Origin: Avena insularis
Lineage: Eukaryota; Streptophyta; Magnoliopsida; Poales; Poaceae
Length of the DNA: 64,000 nucleotides
Assembly: GCA_023614405.1 (NCBI GenBank)
Contig: CM042684.1
Location: 469,845,650 to 469,909,649, forward strand
Reading direction: 5' to 3'
Position numbers and translations under genes: made by a program
The notes under the pieces: generated by a model
What the model was told of the DNA's origin: nothing
Databases searched by the model: none
Seen by the model: only the letters and a program-made list of their open reading frames with translations
Shown: positions 44,694 to 56,474 of the stretch, piece after piece
Layout: each line of letters opens with the position of its first letter
Position numbering within the stretch: the first letter of the stretch is position 1

Positions 44694-47644
44694 CCATTTT
44701 CCTCATCATAAACCATTTTTGTCTCTCAACACATGTCAAAACATTTCAATAGAATGACTCATCATTCCAAGGTTTTCATAATTCGTTTTCACCAAGTATT
44801 CCCATCTAAAGTGACTCAAGTTTTAGTTTAGCTCTGAACTACTAAGTTAAGAGTGTTCACTAATGTGGGATGCTAAGATCAATCTCATGCCATAGAATGA
44901 CATCTAAGGTTATCTAAATAGGTCGATTTTTATACTCTTTATGCTACCTTCAAACCAAGTAAAGTACTTTGGTAAAGTAAAGAAAGTAAAAGCTTGGAAA
45001 TAAAACTTGGGGTAGGTAATAGTCAAAGTGGTGTAACCAAAGCATGCCTAATGTCTCTGCTTGGGTTATCTAGATTGCAAGGGTTAGCTTGCATTGTTAA
45101 AGATGGCTTGCTAAGTATTATACTTGCAAGTGTTAGCTTGCCTTGGTTGGTGTAGTGGTTGAAGTTTTCTTCCTCCTCCTCTTGGTAGAACTCCTCCTCC
45201 TCGAAAGCTTGGTCGGTACTGTCGTCTATAAATACATACGGAGTACACAATCACCAAACAATGCTTAACTAGGCTACTTAGCATACTATGGCACACATTT
45301 GATGATCTATTATCATCACAAGCATCACAAGGTTTCATTAACTAGCTTCATTCTTTTTATTTAAGAAAAGTAATTTCTACTCACTGAAAAATAACTAAGA
45401 TTTAATATTCTCCACTTCAAATATGGGATCATGTTGACACATGTCATCACCACATATTCTAACATATGGGAATGTGATTTAAATGTTGGATCACATTTAA
45501 TTAAGTTTAATATTTAATGATTTAAAGTGACTAGAAATGCCTATATAGCATTACTTTGGTACTAGTCCAAAGTCACTGCATGTAAACCTTAATATCATTA
45601 CATATTCAGATAGGTATGGTTAAATATGAATTTTAAGAGTTGGAATCAACTCAAAAGCTATTATGGTTGATTTTATAAAAATGTTTGAGTGTGCAAATAC
45701 TTCTGTCTTGTTATTTTTACTAGGAGAGATCTCTAACTCTAAATGAATTAAATCCAATGGGCTTGGATAGATCTTTTTAGTAGCTTTCTAAAAAAATTGA
45801 ATCACTCAATTTGGCTCAGTAGATCTTCCTGAATTGCTTTTTAAACTAAGGGATAGAAGCGGGTTCAAACTAAAATGGAAAAACCTATATTTCAATTCGT
45901 GGGCTAGCATGGGAAAGAAAATGGGCCGGCCCTGTGGCGCTCCGCAGCGCGGATGACAACTGACAGGAGGGTCCTGCAGGTCGGCGACACATCAAACGCG
46001 AAGCGGTACGGGGCACTCTCGGTGCTACGATTAAAAGGTTGATCAACGGCTGAGGATCGTCGTCCCGGCGAACAGGTCACCGACGAGAGCTAACCCTAGC
46101 GGCTCGGTGGGGGTACGTGAGGGCTTACCAGGGCTCCAGCTAGACGTGGCGATGGGGGCGATCGAGCTGGTGGACGACGGTGGTTCTAGGCGTGGTCGCG
46201 GCAGCTCCTGGGGCAGTCGCAATCAACGGCGCCTTTCCTCCTCTACTGCGGCAAGCTCCGGCAAAATTCCGGCGAACGGCGGCCCGCCTTGCTCCGAGGA
46301 TGGGGTGGAAGGATCAGTGGAGAAAGGGGAGTGAGATGGTGTGCAGAATGGGGCTGGGGGTGACCTCTATTTATAGCTCGACGAAGCGACCGAACAGGAT
46401 GGGCTGGCGACTCCAGCGAGGGCTATACAACGTGTTACCGTCATGGCTGGAGGTAGGGGACGGTGGCCTGCCTCCCGGCGGTGCTCTACGGTTTAAATGC
46501 ACGGCTAGGGGCGGTGGTGTTTGGTCGGGGGAAGCTGGTGCTCTGCGCGGCAGAGGCAGCGTTCAACGCGGCGCACGGGGGCTGCAAGTCAAGCGGCGGC
46601 GAACGGGCATGTCCGGGCGGTTCCTAGGGTCGTGGCGAAGTGGTGAGCGCAGGCTGCGGTCGAGGTGCGGCGTGTGCACGCTTGTCAGGCGCGGTGCTCT
46701 GGCGCGGTGCTCTGGCGCGTGCTCGGCATGGTGCAGATGTTCTGGGCGCAGCGCTCTACGAGTGGTCCACGGCTCGGCTCTGCTCGGGGAGGGGACAGAG
46801 GGCGGTGGTGTGGTCTGGTCTAGCTCCTAGACATGGCGAGAGAGAGACAGGTGCTCGGTTGCGAGCTATCCATGCTCGACCGGCGAGCATGGTGCTCAGG
46901 TGGCGCGGCACTACTTCAAATGGCTAAGGAGTAGCCTCTTGATGGTTTGGTTGGGCCTAGGGAGACAAGGGCATCTACTAGGGTTCAAATGGTTTGACAA
47001 AAAATCGATCAAAAACAGTATAAGTTAGGCCAAATCAATTCTGTCTGCAAGGTGTTCGATCAAATGGCCGCAAGAAATTTAAATTCGAATTTTGAAAAGA
47101 TTTTTGGTATGGGATCTGATCTTATTCTTGGTAGTCTCTGGTTGCTAGGAAAAGTCAAGGTGAATTGGTTTGGTTGGTTTTTGCATAAGTGGGATCTTCT
47201 CATATGAACTACATTCAATTTTCAATTGCCATTTAAAATTAGTGTTTGAAAGTTTTTGGGCTAAAGCAAAGTGGGCCTTGGTACATCACTACTTGTACTA
47301 GCAAGGGGTGCAAATATCCACATTTGTTTCTGTTAGGTTTTGAGTTCTAGGAATAGCCAAAGTAGGCATGGTGATTAAAATGGCACAAATGACCATTTGT
47401 TTCCTTTATTCATTTTGATTTATTTTTTTGGGATTTGTGTGGGAATGATCTAAATGATGTTTAATTCACCTAAGAATCATTTTACATTCAATGGATCACT
47501 TAAACATGGCAATTCAAATAAACTCCTAAATTATATGCACACACATATGAATGCTTTAATATTTTTAAATGGAAAAGTTTTTGTTAACTCTAAATTTGAT
47601 GATTTGGATCTTGATCACTTGGATTAAAGTTTTGGGATGTTACA
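44694..47644 (-). repeat. E LTR remnant, right copy (2951 bp)
   Basis: Continues from the duplicated 510 bp through AT-rich sequence, a GC-rich block (45900-46930) and an AT-rich end to ...TGTTACA. Open frames in the GC-rich block are compositional and show no protein motif. On the minus strand the TATA box CTATAAATAG (46367-46376) would start transcription leftwards. Confidence 0.78.
46367..46376 (-). promoter_or_regulatory. TATA box of E LTR
   Basis: CTATTTATAG on the plus strand, CTATAAATAG on the minus strand, in a GC-rich promoter-like setting. Supports minus orientation of E. Confidence 0.5.
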
Positions 47645-48243
47645 GCATCACACCGGAGGCAGGCAGGGTGATGAAGAAGGCCTCCAGGATGAATTCTCCC
47701 CTCCGGCAGGGTGCCGGGAAGAGCTTCAGATCCCTCCCGATCTAGGGATGGAGATGATGGCAGCTACAGACTCTTTCGTCGAATTTTGATTGGGTTCTTA
47801 GGGTTTCTGTATTGGAGGCTTCTTATAGGCGAAAGGGGAGGCCGAGGGGGTGCCCTAGGCGGCCACACCACCCCTGGCGCGGGCGCGGACAGGTGGTGTG
47901 GCCAGCCTCTAGCCCCTCTCCGTCTCGTCTTCTGGCTTCGTGTCCCCGTCGGTGAAATATTAACTTTGGTTTTTGTCCCGTCCAATTCCGAGAATATATT
48001 CATTTTCTGACTTTACTGGAACCAAAAATAGCAGAAAAATGGCAGCTGGCACTGTGGCATCTTGTTAATAGGTTAGTCCAAGAAAGTGTATAAAAATACT
48101 CCAAAGTGTGGACAAAACATAAGAAAGTAGATATAAAACAAGTATGGAACATAAAAAATTATAGATACGTTAGCAACGTATCAGTTGTCAATCTCACCGG
48201 TTTTGCTGAAAACAAAGGATTAAATGTATTGTGTGGAAGATAG

Positions 48244-49862
48244 TGATGGCTCAATGCACGGCGCCCAAAAAAATGCTTGTTGGCGGTGTTGATGTAGAGC
48301 TCGTTGGGAACCCCAAGAGGAAGGTATGATGAGCATATCAGCAAGTTTCCCTCAGTATGAAACCAAGGTAATCGAACCAGTAGGAGCAAGGAAACACCCC
48401 AAAGGTGTCACTAGCTGAGCTTTGGCAGGGCGCACTACCGGTGCTAGTAGCAAAGTGGAGACCTGCACAACACAACCACAGAACTTTGTCCCCAACTTGC
48501 GATGAGGTTGTCAATCTCACCGTGTTTTGCGGAAAACAAAGGATTAAACGTATCGAATGGAAAGAAGCAAAAGTTTGCAGAAAGTAAACACAAAGCAGTA
48601 AACAGTTGTAGATTGTATGTAAAGAAAAGAGGACCGGGATCCATAGTTCACTAGAGTGGCTCTCCTTAAGATAGATAACATGCTGGGTGAACAAATTACA
48701 GCGGGGCAATTGACAAACACCGAGAAAGCAATACATGCATATACTAATCATCTTGACTCCTTTGAGACTTGATTGGGCATTACAACATTATACATAGACC
48801 GCCATCCAACTGCATCTATGACTAATAATCCACCTTCAGGTTATCATCCGATCCCCCTCCAGTATTAAGTTGCAAGCAAGTTATTGCTTCTGAACTGCAT
48901 GTAAAGTAAACAATACGATTGTTCTATGAACAAAGGATTGTTGTTTTCTCCTAGTAGCAACAACACATCTAGTACCTTAGACATTTCTTTCACTTCCCAG
49001 TTACGGAGGCATGAACCCACTATCGAGCATAAATACTAACTCTTGGAGTTGCTAGCATCTACTTGGCCAAGATAGCTACTAACAACGGAAAGCATGCAAG
49101 ATCACAAATAACAAAGACATGATAGAGTCAATAATCAATTTGAAATAGCATCTCAATATCCATCAGATCCCCGCAAACACAACATGCAGAATTACAAATA
49201 GATGATCTTGATCATGAACGGAGATCACAAGATCTAAACATGAAAGCACAAAGGAGGAGAACTAGCTATCTAGCTACTACATGGATCCGTAGTCCAAGGA
49301 TGAACTACTCACGCATCACACCGGAGGCTTGCATGGTGATGAAGAAGGCCTCCAGGGTGAATTCCCCTCTCTAGCAGGGTGCCGGGAAGAGCTTCAGATC
49401 CCTCCCGATCTAGGGATGGAGATGACGGCGACTCTGAGACTCTTCGTGGATTTTTGATCGGGCACTTAGGGTTTTCGTCCCGAGGGCATCTTATAGGCGG
49501 AAGGAGAGGCCGAGGGGGTGCTGGGGTTGGCCAGACCACCCCCTGGCACGGGCCAGGCCTGGCCGCGTGTCCAGGTGGTGTGTCCGGCCCCCAGCCCTGC
49601 TCCGTATCGTATTCTGGCATCTGATGACTTCCGGAAAAATAGGCACTTTGGCTTTTGTCCTGTCCAATTCCGAGAATATTCATTTTCTGACTTTCCTGGA
49701 ACCAAAAACAGCAGAAAACAGGCAGCTCGCACTGTGGCTCTTGTTAATAGGTTAGTCCAAGAAATCATATGAAAAGTACTCCAAAGTTGGAACAAAACAC
49801 AAGAAAGTGGATAAAACCAAGCATGGAACATCAAAAATTATAGATACATTTGCAATGTATCA
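48244..49862 (-). repeat. 3' LTR of B
   Basis: 1619 bp. Over about 48356-48835 it is identical to solo LTR J, though it differs clearly from J before this tract. It is more different from B's own 5' LTR in the same tract (about 18 differences). Confidence 0.93.
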
Positions 49863-49876
49863 ACATCCCCAAGCTT
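49863..49876 (-). other. Polypurine tract of B
   Basis: ACATCCCCAAGCTT on the plus strand, AAGCTTGGGGATGT on the minus strand, touching the 3' LTR. Confidence 0.82.
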
Positions 49877-52699
49877 AACTCCTGCTCGTCCTCGAGTAGG
49901 TAAGTGATAAAAAGAAAGAATAATTTTTCAGGTGACATGCACCATCAAAGACTTGATCAAAGTATTTGCAAAACATTCAAAGCTGGGATCATAGTACTTC
50001 AATCATAACATGAAAGAAAAAGTTCTAGCAATAAGCAAAGAAGCTATGATGCAACATGAAAAGGCACAAACAAAAGATTCATGAATAACAATGCTTTGCA
50101 AGACGTTTGTTTGTTTCACATAAAGAAAACATAGCATAATAGTATTTAGCTTGTCCCTCAATAGAGTAGCAAATATAAATGCATAGGACACCTTCAAAGT
50201 TCATAAGAGTGACTAGATACAATAGTTTAAAACAAGCAATATCAAGTTATGCATCAATCAACTAGTCTTGGGACAATGCACATAGAACTAAGAATGGCCA
50301 CTATGCTCTCAAAGTAGGTGCATAAAGATAGAAGGTGGAGACAATATAATGGTGGAAGAAAGGCCTTTTGTAAAAGGAAGTAGGGATTCAAATCTCATAA
50401 AGAGCTTCCAAAAATTATGGTACTTATAGCTTTCAGCTCTCATTACCCCTATCATAAGCATCTTGAAGTGATTAAGGTAAAAGTGAACAAATTATGGTGT
50501 ACATGCTTGACGAAGTATAAGTCGGAAATCTCATGACCCTTGTATACGAGGGACGCTCCTCATGCTACTCAAGTTTAGTCACTGGTAAGTTCTTGTCATC
50601 GTAAGTACATGTGTATCATAGAGAACCGCCAACGGGGTACCCCTTGCCCGATGATACGGAAGAATCCCCATATCAAAATGACAAGGCAAGCAGACAACGA
50701 GCATCTCAACATTCTTCTTATTTACCATGGGAATATGGTGCTTTTTTCTCTCTTTCCTCTTTTCATAGTATCTCTCTTTTTTTTTCTTTTTTTCTCAATA
50801 TAGTCTTTTTTTATAAGAAGAATGCTTCATAGACAGCTCATTATGGTTACGTTGTAGGTTTCCACCATGTCAGCATGGATTAGACCAGTGGCCCAGGCGT
50901 TTCTCTAACACATATACATAACTCCATGGACTTACAAGCTCCCCTTTCATTTCACATCGACGACATCCATATACAAAAGAGCATGATATCAACTAGGTAC
51001 AAGTACCAAGTGCAATGTTGAAAGCGTTCCCCATGAAAGCATGGTTCTGCTAATTCCCAACAAATAAGTGCAAGCATATACAACATAGACGACACAATGG
51101 TTCAAGTTTATTAAGGGCAAGTAAAGTAAAGTGTGCCATCAAGTTCGTGAGAGCTTTAATCACTAGTTTTATCATAACAAGTGGAAGGTAAACAAAAGCA
51201 TGAATATACTTGGAATAGCATAAGCTAGTAGGTAGGCATGGTGGACTCTTTGGAATAACTTGGTTTAGGGAGTTGGATGCATGAGTGGAACTCATACTTT
51301 GTTGTGGAGGCTAGCAAAAGACTGGGAGCGACAAACTAAGAGAGCAATAATGGCCATAATCATGCAGAGCGACAAAACATCATTGATCAAAGCATAAAGT
51401 GATACTACAAGTTGAAAACTAAAGGATCATAAAGGCTATGGTGACTTTGGATAGTCATAACATGGTGTGAGCATGTGCCAAGTCAACCCAAATAAAGCAT
51501 AAAAGGAGAATATCACTATAATATGCTTTAATATGCTAAAACAACGCATGATTCATCCAAGGCACATTAAGCAATCTCAATTGTTTATAACAATTCATGT
51601 TACAGCAAAGAATACTAAGCATAAAGCCAAAAAAATATCAAGCCTGGCATGACAAAGCATAGGCCACAGTCAAAAACAAGCTCTTTTTACCACATAAGCA
51701 TGAACTTTCCTACTCTTTTCCAAACCAAACTATTTGCAAACCAATGTATGAAAGAGGGGGTTCAACCAACTTATTCAGAAAACTAAGCAAACCAAAGCAA
51801 ACGAAAAACCAAAACGAAAACGAAAAAGAAGACGCTCCAAGAAAAACACAACTGTGCATGAAACAACAAAAATGAAGCGTTTGGGAGAAACCTGGAATTT
51901 TTATTGATGAAGAAGGGGATGCCTTGGGCATCCCCAAGCTTTGACGCTTGTACTTCTTGGATATTTCTTGGGGTGACACGCGTGGCATCCCCAAGCTTGA
52001 GCTTTAGTCCATCCTTCATCTCATTACTCATTCCTTCCATACACCTAAAATTTTTCCTTCATACAAAACTTCTCACAATCTCATTAGCAACATTAGTGCA
52101 CTTAAGATAAATAAGTCTTAAGGTTCAGTTCTAACACCAAATAAACTTCCATTAGAATAGTAGATACTGTAGCACTTCTCTCAAAAAGCTCAATTCCCCA
52201 AAAGAACTTAAAAAGGAACCCACAAGAAGCAAATGCAGAAAATGGCAGAAATCTGTCAAAACAGACCAGCAGGTAAAGACGAATTTTTTAGAAGTACTTC
52301 TGTTGCTCAAATAAAAAGGTGTTGAACTAATAAAAGTTAGATAACAACCTGGGGCAGAAGCACAAAACATTACAGCTCAATCCGACATACAGAGCTCTCT
52401 CACGAATTTTTATGGTGAAGCACAAAAATCTGTTTCGGGACAGCAACTTTCCCAATCATTACTTCACTCTCATTAGAGGTTACTCTTGGCACAGAAAGCA
52501 AATAAAAAGGATAAGGAGTGGTTATTACTGAATTAATAACTTCTAAGACTCATCTAAAACTTTTGGGTTATCTCCCAATAAGTACTTTTCTTTAACGCCT
52601 TTAAGTTAGGCATAAGAAGCAAAGAAAGAATCAAGTGTTCTCAAATGAAGAAGCATTAAGACCAAATTTTGTTTTCATAGGAGAAGCAAAAGAAATCTT
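49877..52699 (-). other. Non-coding spacer of B
   Basis: 2.8 kb between gag-protease and 3' LTR; no coding frame or polymerase motif. It contains a pyrimidine-rich run near 50745-50815 and the conserved hairpin GGGGATGCC-TTG-GGCATCCCC at 51915-51935. Position and length correspond to where autonomous Athila elements have pol and env. Confidence 0.8.
51915..51935 (-). other. Conserved spacer hairpin (B copy)
   Basis: A perfect 9-bp stem with TTG loop, conserved with F and G although the loop differs, which suggests the stem rather than the sequence around it was kept. Confidence 0.8.
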
Positions 52700-54661
52700 T
52701 TATCTCTTTTTAGGGAAGTGTTCTATACCTTTCTTGAGTGGGAGTTGATATTTAATGGTGCCTTCTTTCATATCAATGATGGCACCAACAGTTATAAGAA
52801 AAGGTCTTCCCAAAGTAATAGAACAAGAAGCATTGTATTCAACATCCAAAACATAGAAATCAACGGGGACATAGGAATTGTTAACCATAATAAGAACATC
52901 ATTAAGACTCCCCATGAGTTTCTTTTTAGCATTATCATCAAGTGTGGCATTTAAATAACAATCTTCAAGAGGAGGCAAATCAAGCATATCATAAATCCTT
53001 CTAGGCATAATAGAAACACTACTATCAAGATCACATAAAGCTTTGAAATCAAAGTTATTCACTTTCATATTAATGATGGGTTCCCAACTATCTTCTTGTT
53101 TTATAGGAATAGAAGCTTTATGTTTCATCTTTTCTTATTTAATCTTTATGAGAGCACCAGTAATGTGTTTTGTAAAGGCCATGTTCATAGCACTAGCATT
53201 AGGACTTTTAGCAAGCTTTTGTAGGAACTTAATAACTTCAGAGATATTGCAACCATCAAGATCAAAATCAAATTTATCATCTAAAGTAGTAGAACTATTA
53301 GTAGCCTCAACACTAGTGGTGGTGATAGTAGAAACACTAATGTTTCTAGCAATTTCATCTTCTCTTTCCCACTTAGCATGTAATTCAGCTAATAGTCTAA
53401 CATTTTCATCAATTCTTACTTGTATAGCATTAGTAGCTGCAAAGGGATTCTCATTAGTTTTAGGTTTAGCAGCCATTTTATTAATCAATGAAGATTGAGC
53501 TTCAGACAAAGATGATATATTTCTTTCAGCATTAGAGAGTTTCAATTGTAAACCAAGAATTTCCCTATTTAGACTCTCAAGTTGATGGCTAATGTTCTTC
53601 AAAATGATAGATTGTTCCCCCATAGTTTTAGTAAATAGTTTATTTTGCTCATATTGCATTTGCATGAAGTTTTTAGTGGCTCTTTCAACTTCTAAAATTC
53701 TTCCTTCACTAGGTAATTCAGGTTTACCATTATAGCCATAAGTATTACTAGGAGGGTAGGGCCTATAATTGTTGTTACCAGAATTGTTCCTATAAGCATT
53801 ATTACCATAAGCATTGTTGCCAAAATTGTTATTTCTTATGAAGTTCACATCAACTTGCTCTTCTTGAGCAACCAAAGAGGCTAAAGGAACATTATTTGGA
53901 TCAATATGGGCTTTCCCATTAACAAGCATAGACATAATTATATCAATCTTATCACTCAAGGAGGAGGTTTCCTCAACAGAATTTACCTTCTTACCTTGTG
54001 GAGCTCTCTCAGTATGCCATTCAGAATAATTAACCATCATATTGTCCAGAAGTTTCGTTGCGGCACCCAAAGTAATAGTCATAAAAGTACCTCTAGCAGC
54101 AGAATCCAATAGGTTCCTTGAAGAATAGTTCAATCCTGCATAAAAAGTTTGGATGATCATCCAAGCAGTCAGTCCATGAGTGGGACAATTCTTTACCAAA
54201 GATTTCATTCTTTCCCAAGCTTGAGCAACATGCTCATTATCAAGTTGTTTAAACTTCATTATTTCACTTCTCATAGATATAATCTTAGCAGGAGGATAGT
54301 ATTTTCCAATAAAAGCATCTTTGCACTTAGTCCAAGAATCAATACTATTCCTAGTTAAGGAATTCAACCATTCTTTAGCTTTTCCTCTCAAAGAGAAAGG
54401 AAACAATTTTAGCTTAATAATATCACCATCTATATCCCTATGCTTTTACATCTCACAAAGTTCAACAAAGTTATTTAGATGGGAAGCAGCATCTTCATTA
54501 CCAATACCAAAAAATTGTTCTCTCATAGCAAGATTGAGCAAAGCAGGTTTTATCTCAAAGAACGTATTTTCAGCCACAGGTGGAGCAATAGGTGTGCTCA
54601 TAAAATCATTGTTGTTGGTGCTAGTGCAGTCACACAACTTAGTGTTTTCAAGAGTAGTCAT
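52700..54661 (-). pseudogene. Athila-type gag-protease of B, two stops
   Basis: Starts at 54661 (MTTLENTKLC...). The TAA at 54446-54448 replaces the residue after 'FVELCEM'. The next 423 codons (53135-54406) hold the Retrotrans_gag core (FPFSLRGKAKEWLNSLTR...FIGKYYPPAKI...QAWERMKSLVKNCPTHGL). They also hold an Asn/Gly/Tyr-rich linker in place of a zinc knuckle, and a coiled-coil-like segment (NISHQLESLNREILGLQ). A second TAA lies at 53135-53137; after it come 142 codons of retropepsin-like sequence with active site 'CDLDSS' and 'LGRPFL'. Apart from the two stops the frame is continuous. The usual DLGAS is altered to DLDSS, so the protease was probably inactive even before the stops. Confidence 0.88.
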
Positions 54662-54824
54662 TTTTTTGGGTTTTCAAATAAGAAAGCAAACTTGCAGAAC
54701 TATTTTTTTTGTGTTTTTGAAGAACAAAACAAGCAAACAAAACAAAAAAGAAACTAAGCAAAACAAAAACAACAAAGTAAAGAGATTGGTTATGAGGGAC
54801 TCCCCTTGTGAAGATGTCCTTGAC

Positions 54825-54842
54825 TCCCCGACAACGGTGCCA
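54825..54842 (-). other. Primer-binding site of B (Asp tRNA, two mismatches)
   Basis: TCCCCGACAACGGTGCCA on the plus strand, against TCCCCGGCAACGGCGCCA expected for tRNA-Asp. Located 10 bases before the LTR end, as in F. Confidence 0.88.
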
Positions 54843-54852
54843 GAAAAATGCT

Positions 54853-56474
54853 TGATGGCTCAATGAACGGCGCCCAGAAAAATGCTTGTTGGCGGTGTTG
54901 ATGTAGAGCTCGTTGGGAACCCCAAGAGGAAGGTATGATAAGCACAGCAGCAAGTTTCCCTCAGTATGAAACCAGGGTTTAATCGAACCAGTAGGAGCAA
55001 GGAAACACTCCAAAGGTGTTACTAGCTGAGCCTTGGCAGGGCGCACTGCCGGTGCTAGTAGCAACGTGGAGACCTGCACTACACAACCACAGAACTTTGT
55101 CCCCAACTTGCGATGAGGTTGTCAATCTCACCGTGTTTTGCAGAAAACAAAGAATTAAACGTATCGAATGGAAAGAAGTAAAAGTTTGCAGAAAGTAAAC
55201 ACAAAGCAGTAAAAGATTGTAGATTGTATGTAAAAGACAAGGACCGGGATCCATAGTTCACTAGAGGTGGCTCTCCTTAAGATAGAAAACATGCTGGGTG
55301 AACAAATTACAGCGGGGCAATTGACAAACACCGAGAAAGCAATACATGCATATACTAATCATCTTGACTCCTTTGAGACTTGATTGGGCATTACAACATA
55401 ATACATAGACCGCCATCCAACTGCATCTATGACTAATAATCCACCTTCAGGTTATCATCGAACCCCTCCAAAGATTTAAGTTGCAAAGCAGATTATTGCT
55501 TTATGAACTGCGTGTAAAGTAAACAATACGATTGTTCTATGAACAAAGGATTGTTGTTTTCTCCCTAGTAACAAAGACATCTAGTACCTTAGAGATTTTA
55601 CATCACTTCTCAGTTACCAAAGGCATGAACCCACTATCGAGCATAAATACTAACTCTTGGAGTTGCTAGCATCTACTTTGCCAAGATAGCTACTAACAAC
55701 GGAAAGCATGCAAGATCACAAATAACAAAGACATGATAGAATCAATAATCAATCTGAAATAGCTTCTCAATATCCATCGGATCCCCGCAAACACAACATG
55801 TATGAATACAAATAGATGATCTTGATCATGAACGGAGCTCACAAGATCTAAACATGAAAGCACAAAGGAGGAGAACCAGCCATCTAGCTACTACATGTAT
55901 CCGTAGTCCAAGGATGAACTACTCACGCATCACACCAGAGGCTTGCATGGTTATGAAGAAGGCCTCCAGGGTGAATTCCCCTCTCCGGCAGGGTGCCTGG
56001 AAGAGCTTTAGATCCCTCCCGATCTAGGGATGGAGATGACGGCGGCTACAGACTCTTTCGTGGATTTTTGATCGGGGTCCTTAGGGTTTTCGTCCCGAGG
56101 GCAATATATAGGCAGAAGGAGAGGCCGAGGGGGTGCCTGGGCTAGCCACACCACTCCCTGGCATGGGCCAGGCCTGGCCGCGCGGCCAGGTGGTGTGGCC
56201 GCCCTCTGGCCCTTCTCCATCTCGTATTCTGGCACTTGATCCCTTCTGGAAAAATAGGCACTTTGGCTTTTGTCCCGTCAAATTCCAAGAATATTCATTT
56301 TCTGACTTTCCTGGAACCAAAAACAGCAGAAAACAGGCAGCAATCGTGGCTCTTGTTAATAGGTTAGTCCAAGAAATCATATGAAAAGTACTCCAAAGTT
56401 GGAACAAAACACAAGAAAGTGGATAAAACCAAGCATGGAACATAAAAAATTATAGATACATTTGCAATGTATCA
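54853..56474 (-). repeat. 5' LTR of B
   Basis: 1622 bp. Its first about 55 bp (plus-strand view) contain GGCGCCCAGAAAAATGCTTG, a copy of the sequence that lies between primer site and LTR end just outside (GGTGCCAGAAAAATGCTTG at 54836-54854). So the LTR has absorbed a primer-site-adjacent duplication. Confidence 0.93.

Larger units (their letters stand above)
30152..47644 (-). mobile_element. Element E: long-LTR retrotransposon remnant hosting a Gypsy array
   Basis: Ends TGTCAACACCCGG... and ...GGGATGTTACA with GCATC on both sides (30147-30151, 47645-47649), so both termini are original. The family differs from all others here. The end sequence and a TATA box on the minus strand (46367-46376) put it in minus orientation. 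A 509/510-bp segment occurs twice (31161-31669 and 44694-45203, about 3% different), which suggests two partial LTRs of about 3.96 kb each. The middle was replaced by an array of G-family sequence. No E coding sequence remains. Confidence 0.82.
29136..48183 (-). mobile_element. Solo LTR D (Gypsy, G/B family), interrupted by E
   Basis: TGATGGCTCACAATATA... to ...AGCAACGTATCA with GTTGT at 29131-29135 and 48184-48188. The pieces 29136-30151 and 47650-48183 join through GCATC into a 1550-bp LTR without an internal region, hence a solo LTR. It sits in LTR K. Confidence 0.92.
48244..56474 (-). mobile_element. Element B: full-length Athila/Sabrina-like Gypsy element, gag-protease only
   Basis: 8231 bp with GATAG at 48239-48243 and 56475-56479, inserted in LTR K. 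In its own direction: 5' LTR 54853-56474, Asp primer site, gag-protease 54661-52700 (two stops), 2.8-kb spacer, polypurine tract, 3' LTR 48244-49862. No reverse transcriptase, RNase H or integrase. It is the best complete member of this family in the window. The LTR ends TGATGGCTC...TGTATCA are fixed by the target duplication. Confidence 0.95.

Noticed and set aside
46107..46927. Overlapping open frames in a GC-rich block that look like plant coding sequence
   Set aside because: They lie inside the LTR of E beside a minus-strand TATA box, exist in several frames at once, and show no conserved motif; open frames are expected from high GC.
29136..48183. Reading 29136-48183 as one giant full-length 19-kb element
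   Set aside because: Leaving out E with its GCATC duplication gives a single 1550-bp LTR with no internal region, so it is a solo LTR with a nested insertion.
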